Origin: an uncultured Paracoccaceae bacterium
GTDB taxonomy: Bacteria > Pseudomonadota > Alphaproteobacteria > Rhodobacterales > Rhodobacteraceae
Assembly: GCA_937995865.1 (NCBI GenBank)
Contig: CALKJA010000035.1
Location: 1-62,417, forward strand
Direction of reading: 5' to 3'
Length of the DNA stretch: 62,417 nucleotides
Of the stretch, positions 46,961 through 56,288 are shown piece by piece. The position numbers and the translations under genes are program-made. The stretch's first letter is position 1. Every line of letters starts with the position of its first letter. The notes beneath the pieces were generated by a model. That model saw nothing but the letters and a program-made list of their open reading frames with translations, did no database searches and was not told the origin of the DNA.

Positions 46961-48193
46961 ATGCGTGTTCGTGGTGTGATCCTTTTGTGCTTTGCCTTGT
47001 TTGGTTGTGCGTCCACTGTGGCGCAAACAGGAGGGTCCCGCGTGCAAGAAACTTCGGTGCCGGCAGCGAAATCGCAGGCGTTTCGGGCGTGGATTGATGG
47101 GTTTGAGGCCCGTGCCGTGGCGCGTGGTTTCGAGAGAGGGCTGGTGACGGGGGCTTTTGCGGATGTGCGCTACAATGCTGATGTGATCGCAAAGGATCGT
47201 AACCAAGCTGAGTTTGCTTTGCCGCTTTGGGACTATCTGGCGCGCGTGGCCTCTGAAGAGCAAGTGAGTAATGGACAAGACGCCCTGCGCAGGCAGGCGC
47301 GGTCCCTCGCTGCGATTGAGGCACGCTATGGCGTAGAAGCAGAGGTTGTTGCGGCAGTTTGGGGCGTTGAGACACGTTACGGCACGTTGCGTGGCGACAT
47401 TCCGGTGATTGAAGCGCTGGCCACGTTGGCCTTTGACGGGCGGCGCGGCGCGTTCTTTGAAAGCCAGCTTTGGGAGGCGCTTGCGATCCTTAGGCGCGGC
47501 GATACCACGCCCGCACGGATGGTGGGCAGTTGGGCGGGTGCGATGGGGCATACGCAGTTTATTCCAACATCCTATCAGGCTTATGCCGTGGATTTTGATG
47601 GGGATGGGCGGCGCGATATCTGGGAAGATGATCCAACGGATGCTTTGGCCTCGACGGCGGCGTATCTCCGTCGGTTTGGCTGGACCAAAGAGCAGCCTGT
47701 AGCGGTTGAAGTGAGGCTTTCATCCGGGTTTGATACCGGTCTTGCGCGACGGTCACTGGTGATGGCGCCATCGCAATGGGCCGCGCGTGGGGTGCTTGGG
47801 CAGGATGGTCGCCCAGTGCGGGATTATGGGCAGGCGTCTGTTTTTCTTCCGGCGGGCGGGGCGGGTCCGGCTTTTTTGATCTTTAACAACTTCCGGGTGC
47901 TAGAGCGGTACAACGCGGCAGACGCTTATGTGATGGGCGTTGGTGAGCTTTCACGTCAGTTGCGAGGAGAGGCCGGCATCCAAGGAAATTGGCCGATCGG
48001 ATCGCGCGCGCTTGTGAAAAGCGAGGTCAGGGAGCTGCAGGAGCGGTTGAGCGCGGCAGGGTTTTCCACCCAAGGTGCGGACGGGCTTATGGGGCAGAAC
48101 ACAATTCGTGCAATCCGCAACTATCAGCGTGCGCAGGGGCTGCCGGTGGATGGCTTTGCCTCGCTCCCGCTTCTAAACCGTTTGCGGCGCTAA
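46961..48193 (+). CDS. Lytic murein transglycosylase (MltB-like) with PG-binding domain
   Basis: 410-residue periplasmic lipoprotein: signal MRVRGVILLCFALFGCAS, with lipobox LFGC. The SLT_2 catalytic part has GVEAEVVAAVWGVETRYGTLRGDIPV, where the Glu is the catalytic acid, and MVGSWAGAMGHTQFIPTSYQAYAVDFDGDGRRDIW. A C-terminal peptidoglycan-binding domain of about 60 residues follows (VRELQERLSAAGFSTQGADGLMGQNTIRAIRNYQRAQGLPVDG). It cleaves MurNAc-GlcNAc bonds with anhydro-ring formation. The in-frame start at 46769 lies inside rnr and is rejected. Confidence 0.93.
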   Translation: MRVRGVILLCFALFGCASTVAQTGGSRVQETSVPAAKSQAFRAWIDGFEARAVARGFERGLVTGAFADVRYNADVIAKDRNQAEFALPLWDYLARVASEEQVSNGQDALRRQARSLAAIEARYGVEAEVVAAVWGVETRYGTLRGDIPVIEALATLAFDGRRGAFFESQLWEALAILRRGDTTPARMVGSWAGAMGHTQFIPTSYQAYAVDFDGDGRRDIWEDDPTDALASTAAYLRRFGWTKEQPVAVEVRLSSGFDTGLARRSLVMAPSQWAARGVLGQDGRPVRDYGQASVFLPAGGAGPAFLIFNNFRVLERYNAADAYVMGVGELSRQLRGEAGIQGNWPIGSRALVKSEVRELQERLSAAGFSTQGADGLMGQNTIRAIRNYQRAQGLPVDGFASLPLLNRLRR

Positions 48194-48418
48194 ACGGCAT
48201 GTGACGCTGTTTGCCTTGCGGCAAAGGCGCCCCACCCACCGTCCCTCACGCATCTTAAAACTGGATGACCCTTTCACTATTGCGTCCCCTCCCCTGGGAG
48301 AGCCGCCGGGGAAGTTGACGAAGTCAACCGCGCGTAGCGCGGCCCCCTTTGGTTCAAGGCAACGTATGTTGCCGACGAAGGGAGGTGGGTGTGGCCCCCG
48401 TTCGCGGATGGCGTTGCA

Positions 48419-51400
48419 TCAACCATTGACGATCCGTAGCCCCTGATCACGGGGGTGGGTCATGCCGATGCGGTTAGGGGCAACTTTGCGGGTGGGTGCG
48501 AGTGTGGTCTCCACGGCGCGGATCTCCGGCGCTTTGCCCATGCCGGGGGTGAGTCTGTGGCGCAGCAGTGCGACTGGGTGCGCTCGCAGGGTCAGACGCA
48601 TGGCCACATAATCCTCAACGACCTCTTCCCCCTCGGTCATGTCCGTTAGGGTCGGGGCGGGTTCATCAATCTGTTCTCCCTCCAGATCGAACGCAAAAAG
48701 CGGCGGCGGCTTGGTTCCGACCAGCGCTTTGGCCTCCCACAGAGCGCTGCGCCGGCTTAGGCCTGTGCTGCGGAATGCATCTGCTTCAGCCAAGGCTGTG
48801 ACGGCGGCGGGTATGACGCCCGCGCGCCGCCAGACATCCCGCACAGAACGGTAGCCATTGCCGCGCGCTGCTGTGATCCATGTGGCGTCTTCTTCGGCCA
48901 TGCCTTTGAGTTGCCGGAAGCCCAGCCTAAGCGCCAGTGCGCCATCAGGCTGCGGCTCCATCCGGTTATCCCATGTGCTTGCGTTGATGCAGACAGGCAG
49001 AACCGTCACGCCGTGTTCGCGCGCATCGCGGACAATCTGGGCCGGCGCGTAGAATCCCATTGGTTGCGCATTGAGCAGGGCGCAGGCGAAGATCCCCGGA
49101 TGATGGCATTTCATCCAGGCCGATACATAGACAAGCAGCGCAAAGCTCGCTGCGTGGCTTTCCGGGAAACCATAGCTCCCGAAGCCTTCAATCTGGGAAA
49201 AACAGCGTTGGGAGAAATCATCATCATAGCCATTGTCCTTCATGCCACGCAGAAAGCGGGTTTTGAGTTCTGCCACGTTCCCATGCTTCTTGAACGTGGC
49301 AAGCGCGCGCCGCAGACGGTCTGCTTCCTCGGGCGAAAAGCCCGCGCCAACGATGGCGATCTGCATGGCCTGTTCTTGAAAAAGCGGCACGCCAAGCGTT
49401 TTGCCAAGCACCGCACCAAGCGCATCGGATGGAAAGCTGACCTCCTCTTCTCCATTGCGGCGGCGAATGAAAGGGTGGACCATGTCACCCTGAATTGGGC
49501 CGGGCCGGATGATGGCGACCTGAATCACGAGGTCATAGAATTTACGCGGGCGCATGCGCGGCAGAAAGTTCATCTGCGCACGGCTTTCCACCTGAAACAC
49601 GCCAAGGCTGTCAGATTTGCACAGCATGTCATAGGTGGCTTTGTCATCCTCGGGGATGCTGGCAAGAGTGTAGCGTTGCCCGTGGTGCTGATCGATCAAG
49701 TCAAACGCTTTGCGCACGCAGCTGAGCATCCCAAGCGCAAGGATATCGACCTTGAGAATGCCAAGGCTATCGATGTCATCCTTGTCCCAACAGATAATAG
49801 TACGGTCTTCCATTGCGGCGTTTTCGACAGGGACCAGCTCATCGAGCCGCCCTTCCGTTACGATAAAACCGCCCACATGCTGTGACAGGTGGCGAGGAAA
49901 GCCGATGATTTCAAAGATCAGTTCAAGCGTTTGAATCAGGTGGGAATCGTCCGGGTCAAGCCCGATCTCGCGCATGCGATCGGCCTCTAGGCCTGTGGCG
50001 GAAAAGAAGCCCCAAAGCTGCGAGGACATGGCGGCAATCGTATCCTCTGACAGGCCCATCGCGGTCCCAACTTCGCGCACCGCTCGCTTGCCACGATAAT
50101 GGATCACCGTCGCGCAAAGGCCCGCGCGGTGGCGACCGTAGCGTTCGTAGATGTGTTGGATCACTTCCTCGCGGCGTTCGTGCTCGAAATCCACATCGAT
50201 GTCGGGTGGCTCATTGCGGGCTTCAGAGACGAAGCGCTCGAACACCATCGTCCCCAATTCCGGCGAGACGGAGGTCACGCCGAGGCAGTAACACACAACA
50301 GAATTGGCCGCCGATCCGCGGCCCTGACACAAAATGCCCTGCCCGCGCGCAAAAGCGACGATATCGTTTACGGTGAGAAAGTAGGGCTCGTATTTTAGCT
50401 TTCCGATCAGGGCCAGCTCGTGCTCCAGCAGCGCCTCTACGCGCGGAGTTGCCCCGCCTGGGTAGCGCCAGTTGAGGCCCTCATAAGCGAGACGGCGCAG
50501 CCTATCTCCGGGCGCCTCACCGCCCGCAACCTCAGAGGGATATTCATAGCGCAGCTCATCGAGTGAAAAAGTGAGGGCTTTGGTCAGACGGGCCGTATTT
50601 TCCAGCGCTTCGGGGTGGTTGGCAAAGAGGCGGGTCATCTCGGTTGGGCTGCGCAGGCGCTGTTCGGCATTGGCCTGTGCGTCGCGCCCCAGGTCTTCAA
50701 CCCGGATGCCCAGACGTACGGCGCTAAGTACATCGGCCAGCTTGCGCCGCCGCCCGTGGTGGAAAAGCGGAAGGGCACAAGCAGCTGTGGGCAGCGCCAG
50801 CGATTTGGCAAGCTGGGTGAGCGCCCGAAATCGGGCATGATCCCGCCCGTCATAGTAAGGTGCCAGCATCAATGCGCATTGCCCGGGGCGGCGGCGGGTC
50901 AGGCGCCGCGCTTGCTGCATCCATGTGCGCCCGCCGCATTGCGCGCTGAGTGTCTGTGGCGGGTGAAGCAGGAGCGTGAGGCCATCGCTGAAGGCTTCGA
51001 GATCCGACAGTGTAAGGTGGCAGCTGCCCTTTTTGGCGGCAAGGCGCCCCTCTGAAAGAAGGCGGCAAAGCTGGCCCCAGCTATGACGGTTTTTCGGAAG
51101 GGCGGTGGCTGTAAATCCTGTGTCGAGTGTGACCCGCGCGGCGGGGATCAGGCGCGGGGTGTTGAGGATTGCCGCACTTGAAGGCTTTGGGATATGGGCG
51201 GGTCTTGGTGGCCCGGTGGGGCCATCTTGGGCATCCGCATCGTGCCTCATTCGGACCAGCCGCGCGATCTCGCGCGCTTGCGTATGGGCCCGTACAATAC
51301 CTGCGACTGTATTGTCATCGGCGATCGCCACAGCTGACAGTCCCAGTAATGCGGCACGGCGCATGTAATCTTCCGGGTGGGACCCACCGGTCAGGAAAGT

Positions 51401-51448
51401 GAAATTCGATGTGGCCGAAAGCTCGGCATATGATGGGGCGTCGGTCAT
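48419..51448 (-). CDS. dnaE2: Error-prone DNA polymerase DnaE2, C-terminus shortened
   Basis: DnaE2 is the SOS-induced translesion C-family polymerase. The 1009-residue reading has a PHP domain (YAELSATSNFTFLTGGSHPEDYM), GRGSAANS, the catalytic Asp pair in PDIDVDFEHERREEV, FSQIEGFGSYGFPESHAASFA and the helix-hairpin-helix part. It ends soon after TLRAHPVALLRHRLTPG, with MTHPRDQGLRIVNG as tail, where homologues carry an OB-fold of about 120-150 residues. A LexA box lies 38 bases ahead of the 51448 start. Its usual partners ImuA and ImuB are not adjacent. Confidence 0.88.
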   Translation of the reverse strand: MTDAPSYAELSATSNFTFLTGGSHPEDYMRRAALLGLSAVAIADDNTVAGIVRAHTQAREIARLVRMRHDADAQDGPTGPPRPAHIPKPSSAAILNTPRLIPAARVTLDTGFTATALPKNRHSWGQLCRLLSEGRLAAKKGSCHLTLSDLEAFSDGLTLLLHPPQTLSAQCGGRTWMQQARRLTRRRPGQCALMLAPYYDGRDHARFRALTQLAKSLALPTAACALPLFHHGRRRKLADVLSAVRLGIRVEDLGRDAQANAEQRLRSPTEMTRLFANHPEALENTARLTKALTFSLDELRYEYPSEVAGGEAPGDRLRRLAYEGLNWRYPGGATPRVEALLEHELALIGKLKYEPYFLTVNDIVAFARGQGILCQGRGSAANSVVCYCLGVTSVSPELGTMVFERFVSEARNEPPDIDVDFEHERREEVIQHIYERYGRHRAGLCATVIHYRGKRAVREVGTAMGLSEDTIAAMSSQLWGFFSATGLEADRMREIGLDPDDSHLIQTLELIFEIIGFPRHLSQHVGGFIVTEGRLDELVPVENAAMEDRTIICWDKDDIDSLGILKVDILALGMLSCVRKAFDLIDQHHGQRYTLASIPEDDKATYDMLCKSDSLGVFQVESRAQMNFLPRMRPRKFYDLVIQVAIIRPGPIQGDMVHPFIRRRNGEEEVSFPSDALGAVLGKTLGVPLFQEQAMQIAIVGAGFSPEEADRLRRALATFKKHGNVAELKTRFLRGMKDNGYDDDFSQRCFSQIEGFGSYGFPESHAASFALLVYVSAWMKCHHPGIFACALLNAQPMGFYAPAQIVRDAREHGVTVLPVCINASTWDNRMEPQPDGALALRLGFRQLKGMAEEDATWITAARGNGYRSVRDVWRRAGVIPAAVTALAEADAFRSTGLSRRSALWEAKALVGTKPPPLFAFDLEGEQIDEPAPTLTDMTEGEEVVEDYVAMRLTLRAHPVALLRHRLTPGMGKAPEIRAVETTLAPTRKVAPNRIGMTHPRDQGLRIVNG

Positions 51449-51486
51449 TGATAGCAGCCTATGAGCGAGTCGCTGAGCGTCCATTT

Positions 51487-51501
51487 GTTCATACTTTGTT
51501 C
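51487..51501 (-). promoter_or_regulatory. LexA SOS box (GTTC-N7-GTTC) of dnaE2
   Basis: GTTCATACTTTGTTC on the plus strand matches the alphaproteobacterial LexA operator GTTCN7GTTC exactly. It overlaps the expected dnaE2 promoter (CATAAT-like element just upstream on the minus strand) and confirms the gene start near 51448 rather than 51595. Confidence 0.85.
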
Positions 51502-51896
51502 TATTATGCCAGAGATCAGTGCGTGCCGCCGATGTTTGACCCTCCGGGGGGAGTAGTAGGATCACTGAAGCAGGAGCTAACGCATTGTTAACCAAAGCTG
51601 TGCAGAATGACCGAGCATCCCGGCAGGAGTGTCAGGGGTGTGATCGTTGAAGAACCGCGGCGCGCGGTTCTGACTCTGGAGACGCGCTGATCGACAGATC
51701 CAGAGCCTAACCCTCTTCAATGATCCCTCACTCACCGCCCAAAGGGCATTGATACAACACCGTCAAGGAGCGGCTTAGCGGCAATAAGAACCATAACGAA
51801 AGAGATCCGTCCCGGCGGCCTTTTAGTCAAGTCCGAGGTATGAGGGGAGCTTGCGGGCTTACGATCCACAATAAGCAAAGCCCTGCACAGTCATAG
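51502..51896. other. Non-coding gap upstream of dnaE2
   Basis: No gene is supported. Two structured elements lie at 51652-51670 (GAACCGCG/CGCGGTTC, 3-base loop) and 51674-51705 (CTCTGGA/TCCAGAG around a GATC-rich loop). The second half is AT-richer and shows nothing recognisable. A small RNA or the remnant of a lost imuAB unit are both possible but unproven. Confidence 0.45.
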
Positions 51897-52382
51897 TTAG
51901 TCCCACTCATCCCGAATTGAAACGCAGTCTTTGCCACGGTAGCACGCTGTGACCATATTTACCTGTTCGCGCGTTGGTTCTGGGAATGCCAACCCACCAC
52001 AGGGGCTAACAGACAAATGATAGCCGCCATCCTGCTTCTTTAGAAACGCAAGCGTCTCAACGTCCGGCGCCATCCAGCCACACCAAGCGGCAAAGCATTT
52101 CGCATCTATCGTCACTGGGAAGTTGCCCGGCGCGGTGAAGCTCGCCCCAGAAAAGCTATGTCCTGAAAATTGCGCATCTACCAACGTGCTTGGGGGATTG
52201 TCATTGTGTGCGTCCCGCCTGGGCAGCGCCTCAGGTGCAAAGGAGAATGAGCCTAGCACGACAACATATTGCGCCTCTGACTCATCCGCGTCGCGATAGG
52301 CCGAAGCTACATCAACGGGCAAACAGCTTAGCGCCGTCGCAGGTCCTGCAAGACAAGCCAAACACAAAGACAACCACTTCAT
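51897..52382 (-). CDS. Secreted Cys-rich hypothetical protein
   Basis: 161 residues with a Sec signal peptide (MKWLSLCLACLAGPATALS; cleavage after ATA or so). The mature part has seven Cys (SCLPVD, AKCFAAWCGW, SPCGG, TACYRGKDCVS), one at its very start, suggesting disulfides. No family recognised. Its start overlaps the rppH stop by four bases, so it is translated after RppH and probably co-transcribed. Confidence 0.65.
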   Translation of the reverse strand: MKWLSLCLACLAGPATALSCLPVDVASAYRDADESEAQYVVVLGSFSFAPEALPRRDAHNDNPPSTLVDAQFSGHSFSGASFTAPGNFPVTIDAKCFAAWCGWMAPDVETLAFLKKQDGGYHLSVSPCGGLAFPEPTREQVNMVTACYRGKDCVSIRDEWD

Positions 52383-52864
52383 CCTAAATACTCCGAAAAT
52401 TCTTCAAGAACGGTCTCATAGACGGCGCGTTTGAAAGGTACGATCTGCCCAGGCAGTTCTGCCGGTTCAATCCAGCGCCATTCTGAGAATTCTTCATCAT
52501 GGGCGGTAAGATCAACATCCGCATCCGACCCCAAAAACCGCATCAGAAACCATTTCTGCTCCTGACCACGCCACCGCCCCTTCCAGAGCTTCTGGACAAG
52601 ATCATGGGGCAAATCATAACGCACCCAATCACTGCTTTGCGCCATGATTTCAACGCGGTCCGGTGCAATCCCGGTTTCTTCTTGAAGTTCCCGCAATGCG
52701 GCAGTGCGGCTATCCTCACCAGGATCGATCCCGCCTTGCGGCATTTGCCAAGCCGGGAGGTCGCTGTCCTTGCGTTGACCAACAAAAACAGCGCCCTGCG
52801 CGTTCAAAAGCATCACGCCCACGTTCTTGCGATAGGGCAAACGGGAAATTTCATCTGGTGTCAT
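52379..52864 (-). CDS. rppH: RNA pyrophosphohydrolase
   Basis: Nudix hydrolase that removes pyrophosphate from 5'-triphosphate mRNA ends, starting decay; in alphaproteobacteria also called IalA. The 161-residue protein has LPYRKNVGVMLLNAQGAVFVGQR and the Nudix box GGIDPGEDSRTAALRELQEETG, then WFLMRFLGSDADVDL. Length is normal. It lies apart from ctpA here because the plus-strand SDR gene sits between them. Confidence 0.95.
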   Translation of the reverse strand: MTPDEISRLPYRKNVGVMLLNAQGAVFVGQRKDSDLPAWQMPQGGIDPGEDSRTAALRELQEETGIAPDRVEIMAQSSDWVRYDLPHDLVQKLWKGRWRGQEQKWFLMRFLGSDADVDLTAHDEEFSEWRWIEPAELPGQIVPFKRAVYETVLEEFSEYLG

Positions 52865-52970
52865 GGCATCCTCTTACCCCAGCAGGCCTAACATCGTCAT
52901 GGGAAAATTTCCTATTGCTTGACGGTATATGGCTAACGGCACAAGCTATCGCCAACCCATAGGAGCTATC

Positions 52971-53666
52971 ATGCGCAAGACGATCCTCATCACCGGCGGA
53001 GCGAAGGGCATCGGGCGTGCCATTGCCGTCAACTTGGCCCGCGATCATGATGTTGCGCTGACATGGCGCAACACCGCGCCCAAAGGATTGCCCGCGAATG
53101 TAGTGTCGATCCAGGCAGAGCTCACAGATCCTGACGCCCCAAAAGAAATTGTCAAACAAACGCTCCAAGCATTCGGGTGCCTTAACGGGATCGTCAACAA
53201 TGCGGGTACGATCGCGACAAGCTCTGCAGGAGAGCCCAATCTTGCGGGCACCCGTGACATGCTTGAAACAAACGTGCTTGCACCCTCCGCAATGCTTGCC
53301 GCTGCGCGTGCGTATTTAGACAGCGGGGACAGTGTCCTTAACATCTCCTCAGTCAACGCGACTCTCCCGCCGGGCGGGGCGGCCATGTTCGGGGCCAGCA
53401 AGGCCGCTTTGGAACTTTGGACACGCGGCATGGCCAAAGAGCTTGGTCCACACGGTATTCGGGTCAACGCCCTTGCCCCGGGTGCGATCAATATTCCCGA
53501 AGATCCAAGGCCAGGCGCGTTGCAATCCGCCTTTGCAGACCTCACCGCCTTAGGCCGCATGGGCGCGCCAGAGGACATCGCCAAAGCAGCACGGTTCTTG
53601 CTCAGCGATGAAGCAAGCTTTGTCACTGGCCAAACCCTCCGCGTTTGCGGTGGATATAGGCTCTAA
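52971..53666 (+). CDS. SDR-fold protein with Phe in place of catalytic Tyr
   Basis: 231-residue short-chain dehydrogenase fold: TGGAKGIGRAI at the N terminus, VNNAG (76-80), Ser in NISSVNA (126/127), Lys144 in FGASKAALE and PGAINIPED. The tyrosine that should precede by four residues is Phe140 (codon TTC 53388-53390). Classical oxidoreductase activity is therefore doubtful; it may bind substrate or act otherwise. CATAGGAGCTATC supports the start at 52971. It faces rppH across 106 bases. Confidence 0.85.
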   Translation: MRKTILITGGAKGIGRAIAVNLARDHDVALTWRNTAPKGLPANVVSIQAELTDPDAPKEIVKQTLQAFGCLNGIVNNAGTIATSSAGEPNLAGTRDMLETNVLAPSAMLAAARAYLDSGDSVLNISSVNATLPPGGAAMFGASKAALELWTRGMAKELGPHGIRVNALAPGAINIPEDPRPGALQSAFADLTALGRMGAPEDIAKAARFLLSDEASFVTGQTLRVCGGYRL

Positions 53667-53702
53667 GGAACCTTCATCTTTCCCAAAATACCTCGGAGAG
53701 CG

Positions 53703-53739
53703 CGAGAGGCAGCGCCTCTCGTTCGCGGCGCAGCCGCGA
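53703..53739. terminator. Tandem hairpins between convergent SDR and ctpA
   Basis: Hairpin 1: CGAGAGGC/GCCTCTCG at 53703-53721 with loop AGC. Hairpin 2: TCGCGGC/GCCGCGA at 53723-53739 with loop GCA. Both are perfect. No good U-tract, but the position between convergent stops suggests termination or a repeat of REP type. Confidence 0.6.
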
Positions 53740-53828
53740 TCTACCGAATGTTCAAGCCGAATGGCGCAGAAGGGAGGCGGGCGGGCACACACTCAAAAGC
53801 CAGTGCCCAGCCCGATTTGTAAGCGCGG

Positions 53829-55163
53829 CTACTTCGATGGCGCCAACGCACTCAAACCTTTCAGAATATCGATCGCATAGGCGAGCTGATAATCCTCTTG
53901 GCGCAATTCCGCTGCCGCTTCGGCCAGCGCACGTTCTTCTTCCACTTGGCGGCGCTGATCTTCGGTCAGGCTATCGTTGCCCAAAGCCCCACGGAGGTCG
54001 CTTTCGGATCGCCGTGCGTTGGCTTCGTCTTCTGATCCATCCTCATCCACCGCCCGGCGGGGTTGCTCAACAACAATGTCCGGCGAAATTCCAAGCGCCT
54101 GAATCGAGCGCCCGGAAGGTGTGTAATACCGCGCGGTTGTGAGGCGCATTGCACCCGAACCACGAAGCGGCATGATCGATTGGACAGATCCTTTACCAAA
54201 GCTCTTGGTGCCAATCACAATGGCCCTGCGGTGATCTTGAAGCGCTCCGGCTACAATTTCTGACGCTGAAGCGGACCCGCCATTGATCAGCACGACAACA
54301 GGCAACCCTTCGGCTAGATCGTCCGGTGAGGCGTTAAACCGCTCTGCATCGCGCGGATCGCGCCCGCGTGTGCTGACAATTTCGCCAGCCGGGAGGAATG
54401 CGTCGGATACGCGGACCGCCGATGTCAAAAGACCACCGGGATTGTTGCGCAGATCAACCACAACGCCCGAGACATTCTCGATGCCGCCCGCGTCTTCAAT
54501 CTGCTCAGCCAGCCCATCGCGCAAATTTGGGTAGGTTTGATCGTTAAAGGTCGACACGCGCAGAACAATTGCTTGGCCTTCTGTGCGGGTGCGCACTGCG
54601 GTCAAACGAATGGTGTCACGGATAATCGAAATATCGAATGGATCTTCTTCCCCCTCGCGGACCACGGTGATGATGATTTCAGACCCTACCGGACCACGCA
54701 TCAATTCAACCGCATCATCCAGTGTTAGGCCCAATAGCCCCTCGCCATCCACATGCGTGATGAAATCGCCCGCTTCAACGCCTGCGATATCTGCGGGCGT
54801 GCCATCCATTGGGGCAACAACCTTCACAAACCCTTCTTCTTGGGTCACTTCGATTCCCAACCCGCCGAACTCACCGCGAGTTTGCACACGCATGTCAGCC
54901 GCATCATCGGGGGATAGATAGGAAGAGTGCGGATCAAGAGATGTCAGCATCCCGTCGATCGCGGCTTCAATCAGCTCCGCGGGCTCAACCTCTTCCACAT
55001 ACTGCGCACGGATGCGCTCGAAGATGTCGCCAAACAGATCCAATTGCTCATAAACAGTGGCCTGTTCATCTGCCTGCTGGGCGAGCAACGGACCGGCCAC
55101 TTGCGTGGTTGCAATGGCCCCGGTCAAAATGCCGATCCCGGTGGCAAGAATGAATTTCTTCAT
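53829..55163 (-). CDS. ctpA: Carboxy-terminal processing peptidase (S41)
   Basis: Periplasmic S41 protease with a PDZ domain. The 444-residue protein has a signal anchor (MKKFILATGIGILTGAIATTQVAG), SLDPHSSYLSPDD, a PDZ core (GGLGIEVTQEEGFVKVVAPMDGTPADIAGVEAGD), VVDLRNNPGGLL, the catalytic Ser in NGGSASASEIVAGALQDH and Lys in GTKSFGKGSVQ. The C-terminal 70 residues are an acidic coiled coil. GAGGAAATC precedes 55163. Part of a gpmI-envC-ctpA operon. Confidence 0.94.
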   Translation of the reverse strand: MKKFILATGIGILTGAIATTQVAGPLLAQQADEQATVYEQLDLFGDIFERIRAQYVEEVEPAELIEAAIDGMLTSLDPHSSYLSPDDAADMRVQTRGEFGGLGIEVTQEEGFVKVVAPMDGTPADIAGVEAGDFITHVDGEGLLGLTLDDAVELMRGPVGSEIIITVVREGEEDPFDISIIRDTIRLTAVRTRTEGQAIVLRVSTFNDQTYPNLRDGLAEQIEDAGGIENVSGVVVDLRNNPGGLLTSAVRVSDAFLPAGEIVSTRGRDPRDAERFNASPDDLAEGLPVVVLINGGSASASEIVAGALQDHRRAIVIGTKSFGKGSVQSIMPLRGSGAMRLTTARYYTPSGRSIQALGISPDIVVEQPRRAVDEDGSEDEANARRSESDLRGALGNDSLTEDQRRQVEEERALAEAAAELRQEDYQLAYAIDILKGLSALAPSK

Positions 55164-55208
55164 TTGATTTCCTCTACGCATGTCGTGCTGAGTGTCTATT
55201 AGCTTGAG

Positions 55209-56288
55209 TTAAAGGGCAAACCATTCTGTGGGGTCTGCTGTGTCTTGTTTGAAGCGGACCTCAATATAAAGCGTCTCGCTACGGTCCTGAGCATCTTGTG
55301 CGGTTCCACCGCCCATCAATCCAATCGGTGCGCCGGTGGTCACGACGTCTCCTGTTTTTACATAGACCTCCGAGGCCCCGGCAATAACCAGTAAAACGTC
55401 ACGGGCAGGCTCAAGAATGATCACGTTTCCGTAGTCAAGTAGCGCGCCCTGAAAACGCACAGTGCCGGCTGCGGGCGCGGTCAGCAATGCGCCGGGCCGA
55501 GTGGCAAGGATCAAGCCGGGCCGCGAAATTCCCGCAGCATCAGGTTCATTGTAGTGGCGCAACACAGAGCCACGGGCGGGCGTTTGAAACGTCCCACGAA
55601 GCCGCGCAGCAGACGGTAAATCCGCTGCAATCTCATTTTCGGCAATGTCGGACAGCCCGGCAGCAAAGCCATCCAATGTTTCAGAGGCGGCAATCAACAG
55701 CGCTGTCCGGATTGGATCTTCGGTAAAGCGCTGTGGCAGCGGTTCTCGATTTGCTATTGCCTGCGCCAAGGCCGCGCGCGCCTCTTGCACGCCGATCAGC
55801 CCATTGCGCAATCGCGCCGCGGCATCCTGTTGCAATGTGCGTAGCGCGGTTATCTCAGACAGATCTGCGCGCAGTGCATCTGCCTCAGCCTGAAGGGCAG
55901 GCGTGACATCCGAAAGGATCATACCAGACCGCGCCGCGCCAGTTGGCCCCTCGGGGTGAAGCAAAAGCTGTGGCGTTGGTCGTTGACCCATGATCTGCAG
56001 GGCGCCAATAAGCCGCGCAATCTCAGTCTCTTTTGTTGCAAGCTGTCCGGTCAGCGTTTCCTCTCGCTGGAGCGCGGCGCGCAGACCTGTGCGGACCGCC
56101 GCCAATCCATCCTCAAACGCATAGACGGTCTGCGTCAGAGCAGCGACCCTGTCCCGTCCGCCATCCGCCTGCTGCAACTGAACTGCAGCTTCTTCGAGCA
56201 GCGCCATCGCTTCGCGGGCTTCCTGCGCAGGTGTTGCCAGCGCAGGACCCGCCAGTAAGGCCAAGGAAAGGAAGGCGGCCCGGATCAT
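55209..56288 (-). CDS. envC: EnvC-like murein hydrolase activator
   Basis: 359-residue periplasmic protein with a signal peptide (MIRAAFLSLALLAGPALA), coiled-coil stretches and a C-terminal M23/LytM fold. The zinc ligands of active M23 peptidases are missing (VIILEPARDVLLVIAG where HxH is expected), as in EnvC, so it should activate amidases rather than cut peptidoglycan itself. The start overlaps the gpmI stop by four bases; ctpA follows after 45 bases. Confidence 0.88.
   Translation of the reverse strand: MIRAAFLSLALLAGPALATPAQEAREAMALLEEAAVQLQQADGGRDRVAALTQTVYAFEDGLAAVRTGLRAALQREETLTGQLATKETEIARLIGALQIMGQRPTPQLLLHPEGPTGAARSGMILSDVTPALQAEADALRADLSEITALRTLQQDAAARLRNGLIGVQEARAALAQAIANREPLPQRFTEDPIRTALLIAASETLDGFAAGLSDIAENEIAADLPSAARLRGTFQTPARGSVLRHYNEPDAAGISRPGLILATRPGALLTAPAAGTVRFQGALLDYGNVIILEPARDVLLVIAGASEVYVKTGDVVTTGAPIGLMGGGTAQDAQDRSETLYIEVRFKQDTADPTEWFAL

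Noticed and set aside
48911-49885. 324-residue open frame on the plus strand
   Set aside because: It lies wholly antisense to dnaE2, whose motifs are certain; composition is a codon shadow.
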